Assembly (NCBI GenBank): GCA_022791355.1
Contig: JAAVYX010000028.1
Coordinates: 1-15,105, forward strand
Origin: Clostridiales bacterium
GTDB lineage: Bacteria > Bacillota > Clostridia > Oscillospirales > Acutalibacteraceae
DNA length: 15,105 nt
Direction of reading: 5' to 3'
Numbering within the stretch: the stretch's first letter is position 1; each line of letters begins with the position of its first letter. The position numbers and the translations under genes are program-made. Shown here in pieces: positions 1-6,600 of this stretch. The notes beneath the pieces were generated by a model. The model saw only the letters and a program-made list of their open reading frames with translations, was not told the DNA's origin and searched no databases.

Positions 1-231
1 AAAATTCCGTCAATTCCTCTATTTTCTAACAAGCCCTAGTAGTGTAAGAACCGGCGGATTCGGCTGACTGGGCAACGCGGCGGATATCCCGGCGCTTGCC
101 GTAAAACGAACGAAAGGGCCGCCTGTAGGCGTGCCTGCATAGGCGAATCTCACTGTGCGCCGCGCATATATCTGTAAGGGCAAACCGATTTTGCCCGCCG
201 CATTACATAAGAAGAAATGGATGGGATCACA
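1..231. other. Gene-free leader upstream of glmM, rich in short hairpins
   Basis: I see no convincing gene here. The stretch holds several small inverted repeats: cgcct/aggcg around 120-131, gcct/aggc around 133-144, and a perfect 7-bp stem with a 5-nt loop (gggcaaa-ccgat-tttgccc) at 178-196, ending about 35 bases before the glmM start. No good -35/-10 pair is obvious. The 11-mer gcataggcgaa at 137-147 recurs as its complement at 8340-8350 inside the hairpin array, so part of this leader may belong to a dispersed repeat family. It could be the glmM 5' untranslated region or the tail of an upstream intergenic repeat. Confidence 0.5.
178..196 (+). other. Perfect 7-bp hairpin before glmM
   Basis: gggcaaa (178-184) pairs with tttgccc (190-196) across the loop ccgat. 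No run of T follows, so it is not a standard intrinsic terminator. It lies upstream of the predicted ribosome site and might stabilise or modulate the glmM mRNA, but no function can be read from it. Confidence 0.4.
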
Positions 232-1593
232 ATGGGAAGACTTTTTGGAACCGACGGCGCCCGCGGCGTCGCCAACACCGAGCTGACAAACGAGCTGGCC
301 ATGCAGATCGGCCGGGCGGCGGCCATGGTGCTGACCCGTCACTGTGACCGCAAGCCAAAAATCCTTATCGGCAAGGACACCCGGATTTCTTCCGATATGC
401 TGGAGGCGGCTCTCATTGCCGGCTTCTGTTCGGTGGGGGCCGACGTGGTGCTCTGCGGCGTGGTTCCCACCCCGGCGGTGGCCTACCTGGTGGGGTGCAG
501 CGATATCAGCGCCGGGGTTATGATCTCGGCCTCCCACAACCCGTGTGAGTACAACGGCATCAAGCTTTTCAACCATCAGGGCTACAAGCTGCCCGACGCG
601 CTGGAGGAGGAAATAGAGGCCATCGTTCTGGATGGCGCGGCCGAAATTCCCACTCCCTCGGGCGGCAATATCGGCCGGATCATCCACGCTCCCGAGATGG
701 CCAAAACCTATTTGCGGCATATCGCTTCCACCTTGGACGTCCGGCTGGACGGGCTGGAGATCGCGCTGGACTGCGCCAACGGCTCGGCCTCGGTTACAGC
801 CCAAAAGCTCTTTTCCTATCTGGGGGCCAAGTGCCACATGCTGTCCGACCAGCCCGACGGGGTGAATATCAACGCCGGCTGCGGCTCCACCCATATGGAC
901 AATCTGAAGGCATATGTAAAGGCGCATAAGCTGCCCTTAGGCTTGGCCTTCGACGGGGACGCCGACCGCTGTCTGGCCGTGGATGAAAACGGAACCCTCA
1001 TTGACGGCGACCGGCTCATCGCTATCTTTGCCAAGGACCTAAAGGCCCGGGGCAAGCTGTATGACGATACGGCGGTGGTCACGGTCATGACCAACATCGG
1101 TTTTCAGAAATACTGCGGGGAAAACGGGATTAAAATGGTCACCACTAAGGTGGGCGACCGGTATGTCCTAGAGGAGATGACCGATAAGGGCTACAGTATC
1201 GGCGGCGAACAATCAGGCCATATTATCTTTAAGGAGTACGCCACCACCGGCGACGGGCAGCTTTCGGGGGTCCAGCTTGCGTCGGTCATGGTCCGGTCGG
1301 GCAAAAAGGCGTCGGAGCTGGCGTCGGTTATGCGGGTCTTCCCCCAGACCATGGAGAATATCACCGTTTCGGCCAAGGGCAAGGAACTGCTGGACACCGA
1401 CGTGGAGATTCAGGCCGCCGTAAAGGCCGCCGCCGACCAGTTGGGCGACGCCGGCCGGATTCTGGTGCGGCCTTCCGGCACCGAGCCGCTGGTACGGGTG
1501 ATGGTGGAAGGCCCCAACCAGGCTGAAATCGAAGCCTTGGCCCGGCGGGTAGCCAACGTCATCTGGGAGAGGACGGGTATATGCGATCAGTAA
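232..1593 (+). CDS. glmM: Phosphoglucosamine mutase GlmM
   Basis: Converts glucosamine-6-phosphate to glucosamine-1-phosphate in the cytosol, the step feeding UDP-GlcNAc, peptidoglycan and wall polymers. The 453 residues match the usual GlmM length. It opens with the family signature MGRLFGTDGARGVAN. The phosphorylated serine lies in MISASHNP (Ser101). The Mg2+-binding loop DGDADR is at residues 241-246 and the phosphate-binding loop RPSGTEP at 413-419, so all catalytic elements are intact. I chose the ATG at 232 over the in-frame ATG at 217 because the family begins at this Met and a GGATGGG-like ribosome site sits 6 bases before it. The last 13 bases overlap the next gene, suggesting translational coupling. 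Identification is secure. Confidence 0.97.
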   Translation: MGRLFGTDGARGVANTELTNELAMQIGRAAAMVLTRHCDRKPKILIGKDTRISSDMLEAALIAGFCSVGADVVLCGVVPTPAVAYLVGCSDISAGVMISASHNPCEYNGIKLFNHQGYKLPDALEEEIEAIVLDGAAEIPTPSGGNIGRIIHAPEMAKTYLRHIASTLDVRLDGLEIALDCANGSASVTAQKLFSYLGAKCHMLSDQPDGVNINAGCGSTHMDNLKAYVKAHKLPLGLAFDGDADRCLAVDENGTLIDGDRLIAIFAKDLKARGKLYDDTAVVTVMTNIGFQKYCGENGIKMVTTKVGDRYVLEEMTDKGYSIGGEQSGHIIFKEYATTGDGQLSGVQLASVMVRSGKKASELASVMRVFPQTMENITVSAKGKELLDTDVEIQAAVKAAADQLGDAGRILVRPSGTEPLVRVMVEGPNQAEIEALARRVANVIWERTGICDQ

Positions 1594-2477
1594 AGGACTT
1601 TGCCGGCTACGAGCTTATCGACGCATCGGTGGGGGAACGGTTAGAGCGGTGGGGCAATATCATCCTTATCCGCCCCGACCCTCAGATCATTTGGGATACC
1701 CCGAAAACCAATCCTCTTTGGAAAACAGCCCATGCCCGTTACCACCGTTCGTCCAGCGGGGGCGGACACTGGGAAGCCTATAAAAGGGTGCCCGACGTCT
1801 GGTCCATCGGCTACGACGGGCTGAAATTCAATCTGAAGCCCATGGGCTTTAAGCACACAGGGCTCTTCCCTGAACAGGCCGTCAACTGGAATTTGATGGG
1901 CCGGATCCTGACCGGGCTGCGGCCGACGGGGGAGCCTTATAAAATTCTCAATCTCTTCGCCTACACCGGCGGGGCGACCCTGGCCTGTCTGGCCGCCGGG
2001 GCCCATGTCACTCATGTAGACGCCTCCAAGGGCATGGTGGCCTGGGGCAAGGAGAACGCCAGGGCAAGCGGCCTTATCGACCGGCCCATGCGCTGGCTGG
2101 TGGACGACTGCATGAAGTTTGTGGAAAGGGAGCTGCGGCGGGGCAACGTCTACGACGGTATCGTCATGGACCCGCCCTCCTACGGCCGGGGACCGAACGG
2201 AGAGGTCTGGAAGCTGGAGGAGAAGCTCTCCAAACTGCTGGAGCTGACGGCCCGGCTGTTAAGCGACCAGGCGGTCTTCTTCCTGGTCAATTCCTACACC
2301 GGCGGCCTGTCTCCCTCCATCGTCCGGTATATGGTGGAGCTGACGGTCGGTAAGGGACGGAGGGGGGCTGTACAGGCCGATGAAATCGGCTTGCCGGTCA
2401 CCGACCGGGGCATGGTTCTCCCCTGCGGGAACACTACCGTTTGGCTGTCGGACCGGGCCCGGCCCTTTTATGATTAG
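1581..2477 (+). CDS. Class I SAM-dependent methyltransferase, RlmI/RlmK-like (COG1092 type)
   Basis: Predicted Rossmann-fold methyltransferase of 298 residues. Visible motifs are the SAM-binding loop LNLFAYTGG (about 124-132), the ribose-binding acidic residue in HVDASKGMVAWGKENA (about 145-160), and the catalytic-type DPPSYGRG (about 197-204), which resembles the DPP motif of 23S rRNA RlmI/RlmK enzymes. It lacks the N-terminal PUA domain of full-length RlmI (about 396 aa), so the substrate is uncertain: rRNA is plausible, another base or small molecule is possible. The start ATG overlaps the glmM stop by 13 bases and is preceded by an AGAGGA ribosome site, so the two are probably one operon. 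No terminator is obvious after the stop. Confidence 0.85.
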   Translation: MRSVKDFAGYELIDASVGERLERWGNIILIRPDPQIIWDTPKTNPLWKTAHARYHRSSSGGGHWEAYKRVPDVWSIGYDGLKFNLKPMGFKHTGLFPEQAVNWNLMGRILTGLRPTGEPYKILNLFAYTGGATLACLAAGAHVTHVDASKGMVAWGKENARASGLIDRPMRWLVDDCMKFVERELRRGNVYDGIVMDPPSYGRGPNGEVWKLEEKLSKLLELTARLLSDQAVFFLVNSYTGGLSPSIVRYMVELTVGKGRRGAVQADEIGLPVTDRGMVLPCGNTTVWLSDRARPFYD

Positions 2478-2604
2478 GGCTCGTTTGCAAGCAGAGAACG
2501 GCCGAGAGCTTGCAGGACGGCGGGTAGGGGGCTGAACTTTGGGCAGACTGGAACGTTGGGAACGCCCGTTATAGAAATGAGAATTTTACAAAGAGGATCT
2601 TAAA

Positions 2605-3423
2605 ATGGATGAGGAGCGTAAAAAAGCCAAAAAGCTTGCATTCGTTTTATTCTTTTCCTGCTTATGCATAGCTCTGGCGTGCTTTGCCGGTTTTGCTTAC
2701 CTTGCATTTACGACCCGAGGCGCGGGACCGGTTGACGACAGGATTGTCACGATCTCTAAAATCATTGTCATGACAGGGATATTTTTTCTGACGCTGGCGT
2801 TTGGATATCTGCTCCCTGCTCTGCTTTCTCATAAAAAGCGCAAACGTAAAAAAGGAGGTCCGGATATGCCTGAAATTTTCGACGAAGCAAATATGCGGCA
2901 GGTTTTGGGAAAATACATACCCGACCGGGAAACGCTGCTGGCGGGCATACACGCGGTAGCCAAGGAGACGAGTGTGACAGGCGTTTTTGGAAAATGCATG
3001 CGTATGGAGGACGGACTGGTTCCGGATGAAAAGGGCGGCGTGATCGTACTAAACAAAAAGAAGTACTCGACATACGATGTTTATCTTGGCGTTACCCAGT
3101 CCTTCCTGGTCATGGCCGAGTGTGAAAAAAATTCCTACTACTATCAATTTGATAGCGAACCGGACGTGGGGAAAGCGGATATACAAGAGCTTGCCGCGCC
3201 TATACTTTTCGCCGATATCGGAACCTGCTTTCCGTTGACAGATATGCAGAGCTGTGAAATAAAAAACGGCTGGATGGGTTCTGTCAAATGTTTCATTACC
3301 ATGAAGAACGGAAGCTATTTTAAACTCATCCTTCCAAAGCTTGGCGGGCTGGGCGGAGGCATGCCGCATCATACGGAATACCGCGCGGCAATCATCTCGC
3401 GGCTGACGGGGAGCGGCGTATAG
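2605..3423 (+). CDS. Two-helix membrane protein with unknown cytosolic domain; internal start
   Basis: I do not recognise this 272-residue protein. A basic N-terminus (EERKKAKK) precedes two hydrophobic segments at about 10-34 and 48-71, then a strongly basic stretch (KKRKRKKGG, about 76-84) that would stay in the cytosol, giving an N-in/C-in hairpin anchor. The remaining 185 residues are soluble, with alternating beta-like strands (VYLGVTQSFLVMAE, VKCFITMKNGSYFKLIL) that recall bacterial PH-like domains; this is only a resemblance. A weak AGAGGAT ribosome site precedes the ATG at 2605. Inside the gene, AGGAGGT at 2853-2859 precedes an in-frame ATG at 2866 (Met88) at ideal spacing, exactly at the start of the soluble domain. 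Codon use looks more A/T-rich than in the flanking genes, hinting at separate origin. It lies between a housekeeping pair and the ecf operon without obvious linkage to either. Confidence 0.75.
   Translation: MDEERKKAKKLAFVLFFSCLCIALACFAGFAYLAFTTRGAGPVDDRIVTISKIIVMTGIFFLTLAFGYLLPALLSHKKRKRKKGGPDMPEIFDEANMRQVLGKYIPDRETLLAGIHAVAKETSVTGVFGKCMRMEDGLVPDEKGGVIVLNKKKYSTYDVYLGVTQSFLVMAECEKNSYYYQFDSEPDVGKADIQELAAPILFADIGTCFPLTDMQSCEIKNGWMGSVKCFITMKNGSYFKLILPKLGGLGGGMPHHTEYRAAIISRLTGSGV
2853..2868 (+). promoter_or_regulatory. Internal Shine-Dalgarno and in-frame ATG (Met88)
   Basis: AGGAGGT (2853-2859), six spacer bases, then ATG at 2866-2868 in the reading frame of the membrane-protein gene. It is the strongest ribosome site near this gene, better than the one at its own start. 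Initiation here would give a 185-residue soluble protein beginning MPEIFDEANM. The same bases also encode the Lys-Gly-Gly of the basic stop-transfer stretch, so the match could be accidental. Confidence 0.5.
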
Positions 3424-3470
3424 GATTTGCAAGGGGCGGCTTCCCTGCCGGCGCGGGTTTGTCCCGCAAA

Positions 3471-3494
3471 GCCGCGGGGACCGGCGGCGTTTTT
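3471..3494 (+). terminator. Probable intrinsic terminator after the membrane-protein gene
   Basis: gccgc (3471-3475) pairs with gcggc (3484-3488), followed by g and five T. A second small hairpin, gcggg/cccgc, lies just before it at 3452-3466. The stem is short, so confidence is modest. It would separate the membrane-protein gene from the ecf operon. Confidence 0.4.
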
Positions 3495-3577
3495 GATAAA
3501 AGTCCCGCACCCTTTACCCGACCCATTCCACGGACCGGCTTTGCTGGGCAGTGAGTCTTACAGATCGGAAGTACGCT

Positions 3578-4426
3578 ATGGAAAATATCATTGAAGTGAA
3601 AAACATCAGCTTTGCCTACTGCGAGGACGAGCAGAACAAGACCTCCATTTTGCAGGACTTCAGTCTCAACATTGAGAAGGGATCCTTTACGGCTATACTA
3701 GGCCACAACGGCTCGGGCAAGTCCACCCTGGCAAAGCTTTTAAACGGGCTGAACAAGCCGGACAGCGGTCAGGTGCTGATAGAGGGAGCGGACAGCGCCG
3801 ACCCCGCCCATGAGCTGGAGGCCCGGCGGAAGGTGGGTATGGTTTTCCAGAATCCGGACAACCAGCTTGTGGCCACTATTGTGGAGGAGGACGTGGCCTT
3901 CGGCCCGGAAAACTTAGGGTTTCCCCCGGCTGAGATCCGCCGGCGGGTGGACGAGGCTCTCAAGGCGGTGCGCATGTACGAGTACCGGACCCACGCCCCC
4001 CATAAGCTTTCGGGCGGGCAGAAGCAGCGGATCGCCATCGCCGGTATCATCGCTATGGAACCGGCTTGCATTGTTCTGGACGAGCCCACCGCCATGCTGG
4101 ACCCCAGAGGCCGGGCCGAGGTGATGGAAACCGTCCGGCGGCTGAATCGGGAGAAGGGCGTCACCATTGTTCTCATTACCCACTATATGGACGAGGCCGC
4201 CGCCGCCGACCGGGTGGTGGTTATGGATACGGGTAAAATCGTATTGGACGGGCCGCCCAAGGAGGTTTTCTCCCAGGCCGAGACCGTCAAACGGGCGGGA
4301 CTGGATTTGCCTCAGCCCACCGAACTTGCCTATGAACTGAAAAAGGCCGGCATCGACCTGCCAGACGGCATTATCTCTACCGAGGAATGCGTGGCGGCGC
4401 TGACCGGCGCTTTGCGGGAGGAATAA
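3578..4426 (+). CDS. ecfA1: Energy-coupling factor transporter ATPase EcfA1
   Basis: First of the two ABC ATPases that drive ECF transporters, importing vitamins or trace metals through exchangeable S components. The 282 residues carry a complete nucleotide-binding set: Walker A GHNGSGKST (42-50), Q-loop region VGMVFQNPDNQ, signature LSGGQ (144-148), Walker B IVLDE (165-169) and H-loop ITHYMDE. The ending (AGIDLPDGIISTEECVAAL) fits the EcfA C-terminal extension. I chose ATG 3578 (MENIIEVKN) because GGAAG precedes it at 6 bases; an in-frame GTG at 3551 would add nine residues not typical of the family. The stop is followed after two bases by the ecfA2 start. No clear promoter is visible in 3495-3577. 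Confidence 0.95.
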   Translation: MENIIEVKNISFAYCEDEQNKTSILQDFSLNIEKGSFTAILGHNGSGKSTLAKLLNGLNKPDSGQVLIEGADSADPAHELEARRKVGMVFQNPDNQLVATIVEEDVAFGPENLGFPPAEIRRRVDEALKAVRMYEYRTHAPHKLSGGQKQRIAIAGIIAMEPACIVLDEPTAMLDPRGRAEVMETVRRLNREKGVTIVLITHYMDEAAAADRVVVMDTGKIVLDGPPKEVFSQAETVKRAGLDLPQPTELAYELKKAGIDLPDGIISTEECVAALTGALREE

Positions 4427-4428
4427 GA

Positions 4429-5298
4429 TTGTCGCTTGTTACGGTCAAGGATTTATCCTATGTATACAGTCCCGGCACCCCCTACGCCAAGACGGCCATC
4501 CACGACGTCAACCTCTCCTTTGACAAGGGGGAGATCATCGGCGTGATCGGCCACACGGGTTCGGGCAAATCCACCCTCATCCAGCATTTGAACGGGCTGA
4601 TAAGGCCCACCTCCGGCCAGGTGCTGCTGGACGGGCGGGATATCTGGGCCGAGCCGAAAAAAATCCGGCAGGTCCGGTTCCGGGTGGGACTGGTCTTTCA
4701 GTATCCCGAGTACCAGCTCTTCGCCGAAACCGCCTACAAGGACATCGCCTTCGGCCCGGTCAACATGGGGCTGCCCGAGGACGAGGTGGACCGCCGGGTG
4801 CGGCGGACCGCGCAGATGGTAGGCGTTACCGACGAGATGCTGGAAAAGTCGCCATTCGACCTGTCGGGCGGGGAGAAGCGGCGGGTGGCCATCGCCGGGG
4901 TCATGGCCATGGAGCCCGAGGCGCTGATTCTGGACGAGCCCACCGCCGGTCTCGACCCGGCCGGGCGGGATATGATTTTGTCCCGTGTCCGGGAGTACCG
5001 GGAGCAGACGGGGGCGGCCGTGCTGATCGTGTCCCACAGTATGGAGGACATGGCCCGCATCGCGGAGAAGATTCTGGTGATGAACGAGGGGCGGGTCTTC
5101 CGGTTCGGCAGCGTGGAGGAGGTCTACAGCCAGCCGGAGGAGCTGGCGGCCATCGGTCTGAACGTGCCCCAGGTCACCCGGATTTTCATGGGCCTGCGGC
5201 AAAACGGTCTGCCGGTCCCCGGCGGGGTCTATACGGTGGAGCGGGCCAAGGAAGTCCTGCTGCCTCTGCTTTCGAAGGGAGGCGGCGCGCATGCTTAA
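4429..5298 (+). CDS. ecfA2: Energy-coupling factor transporter ATPase EcfA2 (TTG start)
   Basis: Second ECF ATPase, forming a heterodimer with EcfA1 beneath EcfT. The 289 residues contain Walker A GHTGSGKST (41-49), FQYPEYQ, signature LSGGE (145-149), Walker B ALILDE (165-170) and the switch histidine in IVSHSMED. The LSGGE rather than LSGGQ signature and the opening VTVKDLSYVYSPGTPYAKTA are typical of EcfA2. The start is most likely TTG at 4429: GGGAGGA ends six bases upstream and the codon begins two bases after the ecfA1 stop. An in-frame ATG at 4387 would add 14 atypical residues and overlap ecfA1 by 40 bases. The 3' end overlaps ecfT by 8 bases, so translation is coupled. Confidence 0.95.
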   Translation: MSLVTVKDLSYVYSPGTPYAKTAIHDVNLSFDKGEIIGVIGHTGSGKSTLIQHLNGLIRPTSGQVLLDGRDIWAEPKKIRQVRFRVGLVFQYPEYQLFAETAYKDIAFGPVNMGLPEDEVDRRVRRTAQMVGVTDEMLEKSPFDLSGGEKRRVAIAGVMAMEPEALILDEPTAGLDPAGRDMILSRVREYREQTGAAVLIVSHSMEDMARIAEKILVMNEGRVFRFGSVEEVYSQPEELAAIGLNVPQVTRIFMGLRQNGLPVPGGVYTVERAKEVLLPLLSKGGGAHA

Positions 5299-6100
5299 GG
5301 ATTTGACCATCGGCCAGTTTTTCCCGGCCAAGTCCCCCTTGCACAGGATGGACCCCCGGGCCAAGCTGCTGCTGCTGATTGTCTATATCGTCTTTATCTT
5401 TATAGCCGGCAACCCCTTTTCCCTGGGGCTGATGACCCTGTCGGTGGCGGCCGTCCTGCTGCTCTCCAGGGTGCCGCTGAAGATTTATTTGAAGAACATC
5501 AAGTCCATCTGGGTCATCGTTTTGCTCACCGCCCTGCTCAACGCCCTGTACGTGGACGAGGGGGCGCTGCTCTGTAAATTCTGGATGATCCAGATTACCG
5601 CAGGCGGCGTCCAGCGGGCCGTGTTTATGGCGGTGCGCATCGTCCTGCTGATCCTCACCAGCGCCGTTTTGACCTACACCACCACCCCCACCGCCCTGAC
5701 CGACGCCATTGAGCGGCTGCTGTCCCCCCTGCGGTTTGTGGGACTGGGGACGGCGGTGCATACCATGGCCATGATGATGACCATCGCCCTGCGGTTTATC
5801 CCCACCCTCATCGAGGAGACCGAGAAGATCATGAACGCCCAGAAGGCCCGGGGGGCCGACATGGAAAGCGGCGGGCTGATGAAGCGGGTCAAGGCCCTGC
5901 TGCCCGTTTTGATTCCGCTGCTGGTGTCCTCCTTCCGGCGGGCCTACGATTTGGCCGAGGCCATGGAGTGCCGCTGCTACAACGGCGGCAAGGGCCGCCA
6001 GCGTATGACCCAGCTGCGGTTCGGCCGGGTGGATTTGGTTTGCGCCCTTCTGTCTATAGCTGTCTGCACGGGCGCGGTAGTGCTGAATATTTTTCTGTAG
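5291..6100 (+). CDS. ecfT: Energy-coupling factor transporter transmembrane protein EcfT
   Basis: Membrane scaffold that links the EcfA1/EcfA2 ATPases to substrate-binding S components. The 269 residues open with SPLHRMDPRAKLLL, the conserved EcfT start, followed by hydrophobic segments at about 24-62 and 72-90, further ones around 108-130 and 157-175, and a last one at about 247-268. The coupling helices carry the ATPase-contacting motifs: ARG at 186-188 (AQKARGAD), and at the second site CRC at 227-229 (AMECRCYNGG) instead of the common ARG/ARP, with the central Arg kept. The ATG has GGGAGG upstream and overlaps ecfA2 by 8 bases. No S-component gene lies next to it, as expected for a shared group II module. 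Confidence 0.95.
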   Translation: MLKDLTIGQFFPAKSPLHRMDPRAKLLLLIVYIVFIFIAGNPFSLGLMTLSVAAVLLLSRVPLKIYLKNIKSIWVIVLLTALLNALYVDEGALLCKFWMIQITAGGVQRAVFMAVRIVLLILTSAVLTYTTTPTALTDAIERLLSPLRFVGLGTAVHTMAMMMTIALRFIPTLIEETEKIMNAQKARGADMESGGLMKRVKALLPVLIPLLVSSFRRAYDLAEAMECRCYNGGKGRQRMTQLRFGRVDLVCALLSIAVCTGAVVLNIFL

Positions 6101-6104
6101 AAGA

Positions 6105-6134
6105 AATCCCGCGCCGGGAAACCGGCGCGGGATT
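6105..6134 (+). terminator. Strong 13-bp GC-rich hairpin after ecfT
   Basis: aatcccgcgccgg (6105-6117) pairs perfectly with ccggcgcgggatt (6122-6134) across a GAAA tetraloop, starting five bases after the ecfT stop. Only a weak T-content follows (gttggtat), so it may act as an mRNA 3'-end stabiliser or a U-poor terminator. Confidence 0.6.
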
Positions 6135-6169
6135 GTTGGTATAGGGAAGGGGGAGGTAACGCGGGGACC

Positions 6170-6186
6170 GGCTCCCGGGGGGAGCC
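6170..6186 (+). other. Second hairpin downstream of ecfT
   Basis: ggctccc (6170-6176) pairs with gggagcc (6180-6186) across a 3-base loop. No T-run follows directly. Together with the hairpins at 6105 and 6221 it forms a stack of three stem-loops between the convergent ecfT and ribbon-helix-helix genes. Confidence 0.4.
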
Positions 6187-6220
6187 TTATCGTTCTGCTT
6201 TCACGCAAAGGGATAAACGG

Positions 6221-6252
6221 ATAAAAGCCGCCTTAAGATAGCTTTTATTTTT
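6221..6252 (+). terminator. Hairpin with T-run between convergent genes
   Basis: ataaaagc (6221-6228) pairs with gcttttat (6241-6248) across a 12-base loop, followed by four more T on the + strand. It would end any + strand transcript that passes the earlier hairpins. It also lies just past the stop of the minus-strand gene ending at 6254, so a role for both directions is possible. Confidence 0.45.
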
Positions 6253-6253
6253 C

Positions 6254-6433
6254 CTATTTGCTTTTCTCCAATTTGATAAGTCCATGCTCTGCTTCAAATA
6301 CTGCTATACAATTTTTCATTAGGCTGATTAACTGCTGATTGACGGAGCGGCCTTCGTACTCGGATACGAAATGCATTTTGTCCAATAAGGTCGGATCAAC
6401 GCAGATATTCACACGAAGCGTAAATGTTTTCAT
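6254..6433 (-). CDS. Small ribbon-helix-helix (Arc-type) DNA-binding protein
   Basis: A 59-residue protein with the Arc/MetJ-like ribbon-helix-helix pattern: a short N-terminal strand (KTFTLRVNI) that would contact the DNA major groove, helix one (PTLLDKMHFVSEYEG) and, after RSVNQQ, helix two (LISLMKNCIAVFEAEHG). RHH proteins bind DNA as dimers, usually on tandem operators. I start it at the ATG at 6433-6431 because AAAGGAG lies about 8 bases before it; the frame is open further upstream but that part shows no conserved look. A TATAAT box lies about 32 bases upstream on the minus strand. No toxin gene adjoins it, so it seems to be a free regulator or a remnant of a mobile element. Target unknown. 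Confidence 0.75.
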   Translation of the reverse strand: MKTFTLRVNICVDPTLLDKMHFVSEYEGRSVNQQLISLMKNCIAVFEAEHGLIKLEKSK

Positions 6434-6464
6434 CTTATGCTCTCCTTTCCAATAGATTGAAACT

Positions 6465-6529
6465 ATTATAAGGTAAGGAGGCCAAAACAGGAGATTTTGA
6501 CATGAAAACGTATCTATAACATATCTATA
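6465..6529 (-). promoter_or_regulatory. Candidate promoter and operator of the ribbon-helix-helix gene
   Basis: On the minus strand TATAAT (6470-6465) sits 32 bases before the start codon, but no good -35 is found 16-18 bases further upstream. Two exact direct repeats, TATCTATA at 6511-6518 and 6522-6529 (read on the + strand), lie 11 bp apart, one helical turn, which is the layout RHH dimers often bind. The link between these repeats and this protein is inference. Confidence 0.35.
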
Positions 6530-6548
6530 GCGCATCCAATATGATATC

Positions 6549-6584
6549 AAAAAAAGACGGCCGCCCATAAGCGGCCGCCTTTTT
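6549..6584 (-). terminator. Bidirectional-looking terminator after the peptide-binding lipoprotein gene
   Basis: cggccgc (6558-6564) pairs with gcggccg (6571-6577) across ccataa. On the minus strand the stem is followed by seven T (bases 6555-6549). On the + strand five T follow (6580-6584). It lies 17 bases past the stop of the minus-strand lipoprotein gene and separates it from the ribbon-helix-helix gene. Confidence 0.8.
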
Positions 6585-6600
6585 CCATGCGTCTAGATGT

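Noticed and set aside
1..231. glmS-type ribozyme or other known riboswitch before glmM
   Set aside because: The glmS ribozyme precedes glmS, not glmM, and I cannot find its conserved core here. The leader shows only small isolated stems.
4387..4428. ATG at 4387 as the ecfA2 start
   Set aside because: It would overlap ecfA1 by 40 bases and add 14 residues unlike the family. The TTG at 4429 has an ideal ribosome site.
4453..5364. Long open frame on the - strand opposite ecfA2
   Set aside because: It is a shadow of the GC-rich ecfA2 gene: rich in His, Gly, Pro and Arg, no domain, no ribosome site. The same holds for the long frames opposite ecfT, the MMPL exporter and the repeat protein.
6497..6527. 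TTGACA on the + strand as a promoter
   Set aside because: TTGACA at 6497-6502 has no good -10 at 16-18 bases and no gene follows on the + strand before the terminator at 6549-6584.
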